A stretch of 64,000 bases of DNA from JAGVSZ01 sp035456405. Its GTDB lineage: Bacteria > Pseudomonadota > Gammaproteobacteria > Burkholderiales > SG8-39. This document shows, piece by piece, positions 35,466 to 44,665 of this stretch. The position numbers were made by a program, and so were the translations under genes. Below the pieces are notes generated by a model. It saw only the letters and a program-made list of their open reading frames with translations. It did no database searches and was not told the origin of the DNA. Where the stretch lies: the NCBI GenBank assembly GCA_035456405.1, contig DATIDG010000107.1, positions 1 through 64,000 on the forward strand, written 5' to 3'. Positions within the stretch are counted from its first letter, which is position 1; the number at the start of each line of letters is the position of its first letter.

Positions 35466-35484
35466 AACAAGAATCATTCTTGTT
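35466..35484. promoter_or_regulatory. Fur-like box between fbpC and fbpB
   Basis: A perfect 9-1-9 inverted repeat, AACAAGAATCATTCTTGTT, has the 19-base layout of the Fur box and lies between two divergent iron-transport genes. It begins 36 bases from the fbpC start and ends 26 bases from the fbpB start. Iron repression of both units is expected. Confidence 0.7.
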
Positions 35485-35510
35485 AAAATCGGCTCCGGGG
35501 AGTCAAGGCC

Positions 35511-37196
35511 ATGACGGCAGGGCTCGATTCCGCACAGACCCCGACCACAAGGGGGGGATTCCAGGGGCTGCACCGGCGGCCCCTGGGCGCACTCGGCTGG
35601 GCAGCGCTTGCAGTCGCGGCGTTCATCGTCGCGCCGATCCTGGCGGTCGTGGGAAACGTGTTCGCGCCGAGCGAGTCGACCTGGGCGCATCTCGCATCCA
35701 CGGTCCTCCCCGGATACGTCGGCAACACGGCGCTCCTCCTCGTCGGCGTCACCTGGGGCGTGGTGTCGATCGGCGTGTTGTCCGCGTGGCTCGTCACGGC
35801 TTACCGGTTCCCGGGCCAGCGGGTGCTCGAATGGGCGCTCATCCTGCCGCTCGCGATGCCGGCTTACGTGATGGCCTACGCCTATACCGACTGGCTGCAG
35901 TTCAGCGGGCCGGTGCAGTCGGCGCTCCGGGCGTCGACCGGCTGGCAGGCGCGCGAGTACTGGTTCCCGGAAATCCGGTCGCTGCATGGCGCCGCGGCGA
36001 TGTTCTCGTTCGCGCTGTATCCATATGTGTACCTCCTCGCGCGCACCGCGTTCCTCGAGCAGTCGCGCAGTGCGATCGAGGCGGGGCGCCTCGCCGGGTA
36101 CGGTGCCTGGGGCACGTTCTTCCGCGTCGCGCTGCCGCTCGCGCGGCCGGCCATCGCGGGGGGCACCGCGCTCGCGCTGATGGAGACGCTCGCCGATTTT
36201 GGCGTCGTGTCGTACTTCGCCGTCGAGACGTTCACGACCGGGATCTTCAAGGCCTGGCTGTCGATGGGCGACATCGTGGCCGCCGACCAGCTCGCGACCT
36301 GCCTGCTCGGGTTCGTGCTCGTCGTCATCGCGCTCGAGCGCATGAACCGCGGCGCGGCGCGCTACCACAACACCACCTCCCGCAAGCCGCAGCCTCCGCA
36401 CCGGCTACGCGGCGCGGGGGCCCTGCTGGCGCTCGCCGCTTGCGCGGCGCCCGTGGTCTTCGGGTTTCTGCTGCCCGCCGCGATCCTGCTCAGACTGGCG
36501 ATCGTCGACCCGGACGCACAGTGGGACGCGCGCGTGCTGGCGCTCGTGGCGAACAGCACGACCGCCGCAGGCATCGCCGCTGTGCTCGCAGTGACGATCG
36601 CAGTGGTGATGGCGTACGCAGGAAGGCTCTCGCACAGCCCGCTCGTTGCCGGCGCGAACCGCGTCGCCTCGCTCGGCTACGCGATTCCGGGGGCAGTGAT
36701 CGCAGTGGGGATCATGGTGCCGCTCGGCAAGCTCGACAACGCCGTGGCGGCGTGGCTGGAGCAGGCGTTCGGCGTCGATGCCGGACTGCTGCTGACCGGC
36801 ACCATCGCCGCGCTGATATACGCGTACCTGGTTCGCTTCCTCGCGGTGGCGCTGCAGACGGTGGAGGCCGGACTCTCGAAGATCACGCCGAGCATGGACG
36901 ATGCGGCCCGCAGCCTGGGCCTCGGGCCTGCCGCAACGCTGCGCCGAGTGCATGCTCCCCTGCTCAGGACCAGTCTCCTGACGGCCGGCCTGCTCGTGTT
37001 CGTCGACACGATGAAGGAGCTGCCCGCCACCTTCGCGCTGCGGCCCTTCAACTTCGACACGCTGGCCGTGGCCGCCTATCATCTCACGAAGGACGAGCGG
37101 CTCGCCGAAGCGGCAGTGCCCTCCCTGCTGATCGTCGCAGTCGGGCTGGTGCCGCTCCTGTTCGTCTCCCGCCGCTACATGCGAGCGGCGGGTTGA
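35511..37196 (+). CDS. fbpB: Iron(III) ABC transporter permease
   Basis: A 561-residue duplicated permease with about twelve membrane segments in two halves (about 25-290 and 300-555). Each half has the EAA-type loop that contacts the ATPase (EAGRLAGYGAWGTFFRVALPL and DDAARSLGLGPAATLRRVHAPL). FbpB/SfuB-type permeases have this fused form. The gene faces fbpC across a Fur-like box and converges on the receptor gene, with nine bases between them. Confidence 0.9.
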   Translation: MTAGLDSAQTPTTRGGFQGLHRRPLGALGWAALAVAAFIVAPILAVVGNVFAPSESTWAHLASTVLPGYVGNTALLLVGVTWGVVSIGVLSAWLVTAYRFPGQRVLEWALILPLAMPAYVMAYAYTDWLQFSGPVQSALRASTGWQAREYWFPEIRSLHGAAAMFSFALYPYVYLLARTAFLEQSRSAIEAGRLAGYGAWGTFFRVALPLARPAIAGGTALALMETLADFGVVSYFAVETFTTGIFKAWLSMGDIVAADQLATCLLGFVLVVIALERMNRGAARYHNTTSRKPQPPHRLRGAGALLALAACAAPVVFGFLLPAAILLRLAIVDPDAQWDARVLALVANSTTAAGIAAVLAVTIAVVMAYAGRLSHSPLVAGANRVASLGYAIPGAVIAVGIMVPLGKLDNAVAAWLEQAFGVDAGLLLTGTIAALIYAYLVRFLAVALQTVEAGLSKITPSMDDAARSLGLGPAATLRRVHAPLLRTSLLTAGLLVFVDTMKELPATFALRPFNFDTLAVAAYHLTKDERLAEAAVPSLLIVAVGLVPLLFVSRRYMRAAG

Positions 37197-37205
37197 GCCG
37201 CCGGG

Positions 37206-38237
37206 CTATTTCCAGGCGACGCGGTCGAAGACCTTTTGCGACGCCGGCTGGTTGCGCCCCAGCACCGCGACGTTGATCGCATCGACCCTGATCTGTCCGA
37301 TGGGCGGGAGGACGGGATTTGCGACCTGAACCGACGCCACTACGGGCCATTCGTTGTTGCCGTCGGCGAAGTACCGCTGCGCCTCATCGCTCGCGAGGTA
37401 TTCCAGGAATTTGATCGCGGCGTCGCGGTGCGGGGCGTTCTTCAGCACGCCCGCGCCCGAGATGTTCACGTGCGTGCCCCAGGTGGACTGATTGGGAAAG
37501 ACGATCGCGACCTTCTCGACGAGCGCCTTGTCCTCGGGCTTCGCCGAGCGCGCGAGTCGCGCCCAGTAGTAGCTGTTCACGACAGCGAGCTCGCACTCGC
37601 CGGACGCCACGCCCTTGATCTGGTCGGTGTCGCCGCCCTTCGGGTCGCGGGCGAGGTTGGCCCTGACGCCGCGCGCCCAGACTTCGGCCTGCGCTTCGCC
37701 CAAGTGGTCGATCATCGCCCCCATGAGCGAGAGGTTGTAGACGTGCGCGCTCGAGCGCGTGCAGATCTTGCCCTTCCACTTCGGGTCGGCGAGCGATTCG
37801 TAGGTCGGGACGTCGGCGGGCTTGACCCGCGCCTTGTCGTAGGCGATCACGCGCGCGCGGAGCGAGAAGCCGAACCACTGGCCGCCCGGTTCCCGGAAGC
37901 TCGCCGGGACGCGGCTCTCCAGCGCCGCGGACTTCACCGACTGGAACAGGCCGAGCTGCTCGGCCCGCCACAACCGGCCGGCGTCGACGGTGATGAGCAC
38001 GTCGGCGGGGCTCTTCGCGCCCTCGTTCCGGATCCGCTCGATGATCGCGTCGTCCGAGGCCTCGATCCGGTTGATCTTGATGCCGGCCTGCTTGGTGAAG
38101 TTCCCGTAGAGCGCCTCGTCCGTCTGATAGTGACGGGACGAATAGACGTTCAACTGTTTGTCTTGCGCTGCCGCTGGTGCGAGGGGAAGCATCGCAGCAA
38201 TCAGCCCTGCGATGGCGAGGGTTTCGAGGGGTTTCAC
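37206..38237 (-). CDS. fbpA: Iron(III)-binding periplasmic protein
   Basis: A 343-residue FbpA/FutA-type receptor. Signal peptide (MKPLETLAIAGLIAAMLPLAPAAAQ), then LNVYSSRHYQTDEALY, where the His and Tyr match iron ligands of the family. The di-tyrosine iron site is seen in VVNSYYWARLA. It carries ferric iron to FbpB/FbpC. It is encoded on the opposite strand from fbpB with its own upstream Fur-like site, so the importer is split into three transcription units. Confidence 0.92.
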   Translation of the reverse strand: MKPLETLAIAGLIAAMLPLAPAAAQDKQLNVYSSRHYQTDEALYGNFTKQAGIKINRIEASDDAIIERIRNEGAKSPADVLITVDAGRLWRAEQLGLFQSVKSAALESRVPASFREPGGQWFGFSLRARVIAYDKARVKPADVPTYESLADPKWKGKICTRSSAHVYNLSLMGAMIDHLGEAQAEVWARGVRANLARDPKGGDTDQIKGVASGECELAVVNSYYWARLARSAKPEDKALVEKVAIVFPNQSTWGTHVNISGAGVLKNAPHRDAAIKFLEYLASDEAQRYFADGNNEWPVVASVQVANPVLPPIGQIRVDAINVAVLGRNQPASQKVFDRVAWK

Positions 38238-38287
38238 TGCAGCTCCGATTCGGGGGATGGCCGGAAACGAACGGCACGGATGCTAAC

Positions 38288-38306
38288 GCGAATCGTTCTC
38301 ATTTGC
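38288..38306 (-). promoter_or_regulatory. Fur-like box upstream of fbpA
   Basis: Read on the minus strand, GCAAATGAGAACGATTCGC matches 12 of 19 positions of the Fur box GATAATGATAATCATTATC, including the inner AATGA...ATT part. It lies 50 bases upstream of the fbpA start, as expected for an iron-repressed promoter. Confidence 0.65.
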
Positions 38307-38365
38307 AAGGGTGCGCGCGCAATTGCTTGACTTGACCGACGTCCGGGTGGAACGGCGCGAGGGGA

Positions 38366-38875
38366 TCAGAAGCTCACGCGCCGCGCGCCGTTGAATCGCT
38401 GCGTCCAGTACCGCAGATCCATCTCCTCGATGCGGACGGCCCCGCCGGTGCTCGGGGCGTGGACGAAGCGCGCGTCGCCGAGGTAGATCCCGACATGCGA
38501 GAACGCTCGCCGCTGGGTGTTGTAGAAGACGAGGTCGCCGGGACGCAGCGCGCCGGGCTCGACAGCGGTGCCGGTGCGCGCGAGGTCGAAGGTGTTGCGC
38601 GGCAGTCGCAATTGCATCGAGCGCGCGAAGACATAGGCGACGAGCCCCGAGCAGTCGAAACCGGTCTCGGGCGACCCGCCGCCTGCAGCGTATCGCGTGC
38701 CGACGAGGGAGAGCGCGATCAAGGCGACCTCACTGGGTTCGCTTGGCGTGCCAGCGGCAACGGGATCCGTTCCTGCAGCGGAGGTCGGAAGTCGGTCATG
38801 CAGGCGCGGCGCGGTGCTGCATCCGCCCAGAAGCAGAGCGGAAAAAGACAGGATAAACATTGCGTTGAAGCGCAT
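38366..38875 (-). CDS. NlpC/P60-family lipoprotein (peptidoglycan hydrolase)
   Basis: A 169-residue lipoprotein: signal peptide with lipobox LLGGC (lipidated Cys19), then an NlpC/P60 domain with catalytic Cys75 in FDCSGL, His127 in SHVGIYLG and His139 in RFVHAPS. It would cleave stem peptides of murein in the periplasm. The size equals that of Spr/NlpC-type enzymes. It is upstream of a divergent secretin-domain gene. After its C-terminal catalytic core it has no extra domain. Confidence 0.9.
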   Translation of the reverse strand: MRFNAMFILSFSALLLGGCSTAPRLHDRLPTSAAGTDPVAAGTPSEPSEVALIALSLVGTRYAAGGGSPETGFDCSGLVAYVFARSMQLRLPRNTFDLARTGTAVEPGALRPGDLVFYNTQRRAFSHVGIYLGDARFVHAPSTGGAVRIEEMDLRYWTQRFNGARRVSF

Positions 38876-39039
38876 GTCTCGGGTACTTTAGGAGACGTCG
38901 CCCCGGCTGTAAAGCGGCGGCCGGGTGCGCCCGTGGCTAAGGACCTGCGTAATGCTGCCCGAACCCCGAATCGAGGCGTCCACGCGATCGGGATCGGGAG
39001 GTTAGCCTGTCGGCATTCGCCGCGTTGCGCGAGGTGTCC

Positions 39040-39867
39040 ATGAAGCGCCTGTCCCTCATTCTGCTCTTCGCCCTCCCCGTTCTCGGGATCGCCCGTGCGG
39101 ACGAGATCGATGTCATCCAGCTCAAGTACCGGACCGCCGAGCAGGTCATCCCGACGCTCCGGCCGCTGCTCGAGCGGGGCGGCGGGCTGAGCGGCATGCA
39201 AAGCACGGTCGTGATCCGCGCGAGCCGCGCGAACATCGCGCAGCTCAAGCAGGTGGTCGCAACTCTGGACACGATCCCGAGGCGCCTGGTGATCTCCGTG
39301 CGGCAGGATGCCGGCGGGAGTTTCGAGCGGCGCGGAGCGGGCGTTTCCGGTACCGTGGGCAGCGGCGAGGTGCGGGTTGGCGTGAACGAGGCGCCGCGCC
39401 CGCAGTCCGGCCTCACGGTCGGCGTCTACGACTCGCGCGGCACGGCCGACGATCGCATGACGAGCCAGGTCCAGGCGCTCGAGGGCAGCCCGGCGTACAT
39501 CTCCGCCGGGAAGTCGGCGCCGGTGCGGAGCCACGTGGTCACGCCCGCGCCGGGCGGCGGCAGCGTCATGCAGAGCACGACGACCTTCCAGAACGTCGCG
39601 AGCGGCTTCTACGTCATCCCGCGCGTCTCCGGCGACCGCGTCTTCCTCGACATCGCGCCGCAGCGCGCGACGCCCGGCCAGCACGGCCCGGGCAGCGTGA
39701 ACCACCAGCAGATCGTGACGACCGCGAGCGGGCGACTCGGCGAATGGTTCCAGCTCGGCGTCATCGACCAGAGCGCGGCGCAGTCGCAGTCCGGAATCCT
39801 CTCCGGCTCGAGCGGCACGCGCTCGAGCTCCTCGAGCGTCTGGGTGCGGGTCGACGAGATCCGGTGA
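39040..39867 (+). CDS. Secretin N-domain-like periplasmic protein
   Basis: A 275-residue protein with a signal peptide (MKRLSLILLFALPVLGIARA). The first domain (about 22-95, IDVIQLKYRTAEQVIPTLRPLL, then STVVIRASRANIAQLKQVVATLD) looks like the NolW/N-domain of type II and III secretins. The rest (about 100-275) is glycine/serine-rich and resembles the secretin core start (SAPVRSH) without the barrel. It stands alone, with no other secretion gene nearby, so it is not a working secretin. The start is ATG 39040. Function unknown. Confidence 0.75.
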   Translation: MKRLSLILLFALPVLGIARADEIDVIQLKYRTAEQVIPTLRPLLERGGGLSGMQSTVVIRASRANIAQLKQVVATLDTIPRRLVISVRQDAGGSFERRGAGVSGTVGSGEVRVGVNEAPRPQSGLTVGVYDSRGTADDRMTSQVQALEGSPAYISAGKSAPVRSHVVTPAPGGGSVMQSTTTFQNVASGFYVIPRVSGDRVFLDIAPQRATPGQHGPGSVNHQQIVTTASGRLGEWFQLGVIDQSAAQSQSGILSGSSGTRSSSSSVWVRVDEIR

Positions 39868-39925
39868 GCCCGCCGGGCCGCCCCAAGGGCGAACTCCCGA
39901 GCGCGGCTAGCGCGAGGGTAGTCCT

Positions 39926-41875
39926 ATGAGCGCGGCCGACCTCGACGCCGCGCTCGACACGATCTTCGCGCCGGACGGCCCGCTCAGCCGCGCGCTTCCC
40001 GACTATCGCCCGCGCGTGCAGCAGCGCGAGATGGCGTCGCGCGTCGGGCGCGCGATCCGCGAGCGGCGGGTACTCCTCGCCGAGGCGGGCACCGGCACGG
40101 GCAAGACCGTGGCCTATCTCGTTCCGGCACTCCTCGCGGGCGGCAAGGTCATCATCTCGACCGGGACGAAGACACTCCAGGACCAGCTGTTCCATCGCGA
40201 TCTGCCGGCGGTGCGCGCAGCTCTCGGCCTGCCGGTCACCGCCGCTCTGCTCAAAGGGCGCGCGAACTACGTCTGCCCCTACCACCTGGCGCACAACCTG
40301 GGCGAGGCGCGCCTGCCGTCGCGCCAGACCGTCGCCGACCTGCACGCGATCGCGCGGTTCGCGCGGCAGACGCGGAGCGGGGACAAGGCCGAGCTCGCCG
40401 CGGTGGCGGAGGACTCGCCGGCGTGGCCGGCCGCCACGTCCACGCGCGAGAACTGCCTCGGCGGCAAGTGCCCGGACTACTCCGGCTGCTTCGTGATGCA
40501 GGCGCGGCGCGACGCGCTAGCCGCCGACGTCGTCGTGGTCAATCATCACCTCTTCTTCGCGGACGTGGTGCTCAAGGACGAGGGGATGGCAGAGCTTCTG
40601 CCGGCCTGCAACACCATCGTCCTCGACGAGGCGCACCAGCTGCCCGGGACGGCGAGCGACTTCTTCGGCGAGACCGTCTCCACCGGCCAGATCCTCGAGC
40701 TTTGCCGCGACACGGTCGCCGAAGCGCTCGCGACCGCGCCGGACGTGCGCGAGCTGCCGGACCTCGTGCGTCGCGCGGACAAGGCCGCCCGCGACCTGCG
40801 CCTCGCGGTGCGGCTCAAGGAGGCGCGCGTTCCGGCGGCGGCCCTGGATGAAGACCGCGGCTTCACCGACGCGGTCGCCGGACTGCGCACCGCGCTCGGT
40901 ACCCTCGCGCGGGGCCTCGGCGCGCTCGCGGAGCGGAGCGAGGGACTCGCCAACTGCGCGCGACGCACCGCCGAGATCGCCGACCGGCTGGATCGCTGGT
41001 CGGCGGACGACGGCGGCGAACTGGTGCGCTGGGTCGAGGCGTTCACCCAGGCGCTCGCCCTGCACATGACGCCGCTGTCGATCGCCGAGCCGTTCCGTCG
41101 CCAGCTGGGCGGCCCGCCGCGCGCGTGGATCTTCACCTCGGCGACGCTCGCCGTGCGCGGCGACTTCGCCCACTACCAACACGAGCTCGGGCTGGACGAT
41201 GCGGACACCGCGAGTTGGGACAGCCCGTTCGACTACGCCGCGAACTCGCTGCTGTATCTCCCGCCGGGGCTGCCGCTGCCGAACAGCGCCGAGCACACCG
41301 ATGCGGTCGTCGACGCCGCCGTGCCGGTGCTCGCCGCGAGCGGCGGGCGGGCCTTCCTGCTCTTCACCAGCCTGCGCGCGATGCGCCAGGCGCATGCGCG
41401 GCTGGCGGAGCGGATGCGGGGCGCCGGGCTCGATCTTCCGCTCCTGCTGCAGGGCGAGGGCTCGCGCAGCGAGCTGCTCGAGCGCTTCCGCCGCCTCGGC
41501 AATGCCGTGCTGGTCGCATCGGCATCGTTCTGGGAAGGCGTGGACGTGCGCGGGGAGGCGCTCTCCGTCGTCGTGATCGACAAGCTGCCGTTCGCGCCGC
41601 CGGACGATCCGGTGCTCGCAGCGCGGCTCGAGCACCTGCGCAGGCTCGGCCGCAACCCGTTCCTCGAGTACCAGGTGCCGCAGGCTGCGATCGCGCTAAA
41701 GCAGGGCACCGGCCGCCTGATCCGCGACGAGCGCGACCGCGGCGTGCTGGTGTTGTGCGATCCGCGCGTGCTCTCGAAGCCGTACGGGCGAGCGCTCCTC
41801 GACAGCCTGCCCCCGATGCGCCGCACGCGCGCGATCGCGGACGTCGCCGCGTTCCTCACGCGCCGGCTCGGCTAG
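39926..41875 (+). CDS. DinG/YoaA-type ATP-dependent DNA helicase
   Basis: A 649-residue superfamily 2 XPD-like helicase. Walker A is AEAGTGTGKT, the DEAH box is IVLDEAHQLPG, and four cysteines of a 4Fe-4S domain are seen (one in NYVCPYH and three in ENCLGGKCPDYSGC). C-terminal motifs include SASFWEGVDVRG and QGTGRLIRDERDRG. It would unwind DNA 5'-3' in repair. YoaA is the closest match by size and lack of an extra nuclease domain. The gene stands alone between a secretin-like gene and denD. Confidence 0.9.
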   Translation: MSAADLDAALDTIFAPDGPLSRALPDYRPRVQQREMASRVGRAIRERRVLLAEAGTGTGKTVAYLVPALLAGGKVIISTGTKTLQDQLFHRDLPAVRAALGLPVTAALLKGRANYVCPYHLAHNLGEARLPSRQTVADLHAIARFARQTRSGDKAELAAVAEDSPAWPAATSTRENCLGGKCPDYSGCFVMQARRDALAADVVVVNHHLFFADVVLKDEGMAELLPACNTIVLDEAHQLPGTASDFFGETVSTGQILELCRDTVAEALATAPDVRELPDLVRRADKAARDLRLAVRLKEARVPAAALDEDRGFTDAVAGLRTALGTLARGLGALAERSEGLANCARRTAEIADRLDRWSADDGGELVRWVEAFTQALALHMTPLSIAEPFRRQLGGPPRAWIFTSATLAVRGDFAHYQHELGLDDADTASWDSPFDYAANSLLYLPPGLPLPNSAEHTDAVVDAAVPVLAASGGRAFLLFTSLRAMRQAHARLAERMRGAGLDLPLLLQGEGSRSELLERFRRLGNAVLVASASFWEGVDVRGEALSVVVIDKLPFAPPDDPVLAARLEHLRRLGRNPFLEYQVPQAAIALKQGTGRLIRDERDRGVLVLCDPRVLSKPYGRALLDSLPPMRRTRAIADVAAFLTRRLG

Positions 41876-41910
41876 AATTCCCCGCCTTAGAGCAGACGGG
41901 GGAGCGATCC

Positions 41911-42888
41911 ATGAAAGTCCTGATCACGGGCGGCGGCGGATTCATCGGCTACCGGCTGGCGCGCAAGCTGCTCGAGCGCGGCACGATCGCGGGGCCGGAC
42001 GGCCAGCCGGCCGCGATCAGCCAGATCAAACTTCTCGACACCGCGTTCCCGCCGAATCCGGACCCGCGGCTCGTCTGCGTGCAAGGCGATCTCGCGGCTC
42101 CGGGACTCATCGGCGACGTGCTGGGCACGGACACCGCGACGGTCTTTCATCTCGCCGCGGTCGTCAGCGCGGGCGCCGAAGCCGACTTCGACCTCGGGTA
42201 TCGCGTCAACCTGGACGGGACGCGCCTCCTGCTCGAGGCATGCCGCCGGCTGCCGCGGCCGGCACGCCTCGTGTTCGCGAGCTCGGTGGCGGCCTTCGGC
42301 GGCGACCTGCCGCAGGTGCTGGACGACTCGACCACGCCGAACCCGCAGACGTCCTACGGGACGCAGAAGGTGATCGGCGAGTACCTGGTCACCGACCACT
42401 CGCGCAAGGGATATCTCGACGGTCGGAGCCTGCGCCTTCCGACCATCGTCGTGCGTCCCGGGAAGCCGAACCTCGCGGCATCGTCGTTCGCGAGCAGCAT
42501 CTTCCGCGAGCCGCTCAATGGCGTCACCGCCGAGTGCCCGGTGCCGGAAGGCACCGGAATATGGCTCCTCTCGCCGCGCAAGGTCGTCGACGCTCTCATC
42601 CATGCGCACGACCTGCCTTCATCCGCGTGGGGCGTGAACCGGGTGCTCAACCTCCCGGGGATCACGGTGTCGGTGAAGGAGGGCGTCGCGGCGCTGGGCC
42701 GTGTGGCGGGCGACGCGGTGGCGGCGCGGGTCAAGTACAAGCCCGACGAGCGGATCAACCGGATCGTGCAGGGGTGGCCGGTGCGGTTCCGCACGCCGCG
42801 CGCGACCGCGCTGGGATTCGCGGCCGACCCGGACATCGAGACGGTGATCCGCGATTACATTGCCGACGAAGGGATCCGCGTCCGGTAA
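41911..42888 (+). CDS. denD: NAD-dependent epimerase/dehydratase, D-erythronate dehydrogenase-like
   Basis: A 325-residue extended SDR: cofactor loop GGGGFIG, HLAAVVSAGAE, SSVAAFGG and YGTQKVIGE for Tyr-x3-Lys. The pattern VSAGAEADFDLGYRVNLDGTR followed by DSTTPNPQTSYGTQK is that of DenD, which oxidises D-erythronate at C2. No denA/otnK/otnC partners are next to it, so the acid-sugar role is only a family inference. ATG 41911 is preceded by GGGGGAG. Confidence 0.8.
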   Translation: MKVLITGGGGFIGYRLARKLLERGTIAGPDGQPAAISQIKLLDTAFPPNPDPRLVCVQGDLAAPGLIGDVLGTDTATVFHLAAVVSAGAEADFDLGYRVNLDGTRLLLEACRRLPRPARLVFASSVAAFGGDLPQVLDDSTTPNPQTSYGTQKVIGEYLVTDHSRKGYLDGRSLRLPTIVVRPGKPNLAASSFASSIFREPLNGVTAECPVPEGTGIWLLSPRKVVDALIHAHDLPSSAWGVNRVLNLPGITVSVKEGVAALGRVAGDAVAARVKYKPDERINRIVQGWPVRFRTPRATALGFAADPDIETVIRDYIADEGIRVR

Positions 42889-42909
42889 CCGCTTGCCGTC
42901 AGGCGACGG

Positions 42910-43719
42910 CTACTTCCAGATCTGCCACCAGGACTTGTCGGCGCGCGCGTGCGTGCCGCTCAGCCACGGGCTGTTCGGGAAGTTCTTCACGAGCACCCGC
43001 TCGGAATCGTCGCGCAGGTCCTTCATGCCCATCCGCTCGTAGGCCTGCACCATGATATACAGCGCCTCCTCGACCGCGGGCGCATCGGGGTAGGTCTTCA
43101 CCGTGTACTGCGCGCGGTTCGCCGCGGCGAGATACGCGCCGCGCCTCATGTAGTACCGCGACACGTGCACCTCGTGGGAGGCGAGCGCATTCACCAGGAA
43201 GTTCATGCGCGCGATCGCATCCGGCGTGTACTTGCTATCGGGAAAGCGCGTCGCCAGGTCCTTGAACGCCGCGAACGAGTCGCGCGCCGAGCGCGGATCG
43301 CGCTCGCTCGCGTCCTGGTCCGCGAACTGCGCAAGCAGGTTCTGGTCCTCGTAGAAGTTGACGATGCCCTTCAGGTAGTAGGCGTAGTCCACGCTCGGGT
43401 GATTGGGGTGCAGCTTGATGAAGCGGTCGCACGCGGCGACGGCCTGGGCGGGATCGTTCTCGCGGTAGTACGCGTAGGCGATCTCGAGCTGCGCCTGCTG
43501 CGCATAGCGGCCGAACGGGTAGCGCGCCTCGAGCCGTTCGAAGTACCTGATCGCCCGCGCGTAGTCGCCGTCAGCCATTGCCTCCTTGGCCTCGGTGTAA
43601 AGGCGCTGCGCGGACCAGGTGACGGTCTCGTCCTCGCTCGTGCTGAAGTTGAGCCAGCCGCAACCCGCAAGGAGGAGGGCGAGGACAAACGCTAAACTAC
43701 GAAGCGCGATGCGGAACAT
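42910..43719 (-). CDS. bamD: Outer-membrane assembly lipoprotein BamD
   Basis: A 269-residue lipoprotein: lipobox LLLAGC, then TPR-type helices (YTEAKEAMADGDYARAIRYFERLEARYPFG, AQLEIAYAYYRENDPAQAV). The C-terminal SWWQIWK-type end and length are usual for BamD of betaproteobacteria. It is part of the BAM complex that inserts outer-membrane proteins. Its start codon overlaps that of the divergent rluD, so the two promoters must lie inside each other's genes. Confidence 0.95.
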   Translation of the reverse strand: MFRIALRSLAFVLALLLAGCGWLNFSTSEDETVTWSAQRLYTEAKEAMADGDYARAIRYFERLEARYPFGRYAQQAQLEIAYAYYRENDPAQAVAACDRFIKLHPNHPSVDYAYYLKGIVNFYEDQNLLAQFADQDASERDPRSARDSFAAFKDLATRFPDSKYTPDAIARMNFLVNALASHEVHVSRYYMRRGAYLAAANRAQYTVKTYPDAPAVEEALYIMVQAYERMGMKDLRDDSERVLVKNFPNSPWLSGTHARADKSWWQIWK

Positions 43720-44665
43720 GGCGGTAGCCGGAGGACAGGACGCGGCGGATTATAGCGCCGCCAGCGAGCGGCTCATCCCTCCGGAGCTCGCCGGGTTGCG
43801 CCTCGACCAGGCGCTCGCACAGGTCTTCCCCGAGCACTCGCGCAACCGCCTGCAGGCCTGGGTGCGCGCGGGGCGCGTGCTGCTCGATGCGCGCCCTGCG
43901 GACGATGTCAAGCGTAAGGTGTGGGGTGGCGAGCGCGTGGCGCTCGCCGCCGGGCCGGGCGCTGCGGAAACCGCACAACGCGCCGAGCCGATCCCCTTGT
44001 CCGTCGTGCACGAGGACGCCGCCATCGTCGTGATCGACAAGCCGGCGGGCCTCGTCGTCCACCCGGGCGCGGGAAACTGGGAGGGCACGCTGCTCAACGC
44101 GCTCCTGCACCACGCCCCCGAGCTGACCGGCGTGCCGCGCGCCGGTATCGTCCATCGCCTCGACAAGGACACAAGCGGGCTGCTAGTCGTCGCCAAGACG
44201 GTCGAGGCCCACACCAATCTCGTGCGCCAACTCGCCGCGCGCACGGTGAAGCGCGAGTACCTTGCGCTCGTCCATGGGCGCGTCGCGGGTGACGGCGCAA
44301 TCGACGCTCCGATCGGGCGGCATCCGGTCGCGCGTACGCGCATGGCGGTGACGGCGCGCGGCCGCGAGGCACGCACGCGCTACCGGGTGGTCGAACGGTT
44401 CGAGGCGGCGACGCTCCTGGCCGTGACGCTCGAGACGGGACGTACGCATCAGATCCGCGTGCACATGCGGGCGATCGGGCATCCGCTCGTCGGCGACCCG
44501 ACGTACGGCAAGCGCGGGCACGGCGCGGGGCCGCTCGCGAGTTTCCCGCGGCAGGCCCTCCATGCGGCGCGCCTCGGCCTCGTTCATCCGGTGACGGGTG
44601 AACCCTGCGAGTGGAAGTCCCGGCTTCCCGCCGACCTGCGCGCGCTGATCGCGAGCCTGCGTTGA
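43709..44665 (+). CDS. rluD: Ribosomal large subunit pseudouridine synthase D
   Basis: A 318-residue RluA-family pseudouridine synthase. An S4-like RNA-binding domain comes first (LAGLRLDQALAQVFPEHSRNRLQAWVRAGRV), then the catalytic aspartate in IVHRLDKDTSGLL and the substrate loop GRTHQIRVHM. RluD modifies 23S rRNA helix 69. The start may be ATG 43709 or 43718; both overlap the divergent bamD start. The next gene, pgeF, starts inside its stop codon. Confidence 0.93.
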   Translation: MRNMAVAGGQDAADYSAASERLIPPELAGLRLDQALAQVFPEHSRNRLQAWVRAGRVLLDARPADDVKRKVWGGERVALAAGPGAAETAQRAEPIPLSVVHEDAAIVVIDKPAGLVVHPGAGNWEGTLLNALLHHAPELTGVPRAGIVHRLDKDTSGLLVVAKTVEAHTNLVRQLAARTVKREYLALVHGRVAGDGAIDAPIGRHPVARTRMAVTARGREARTRYRVVERFEAATLLAVTLETGRTHQIRVHMRAIGHPLVGDPTYGKRGHGAGPLASFPRQALHAARLGLVHPVTGEPCEWKSRLPADLRALIASLR

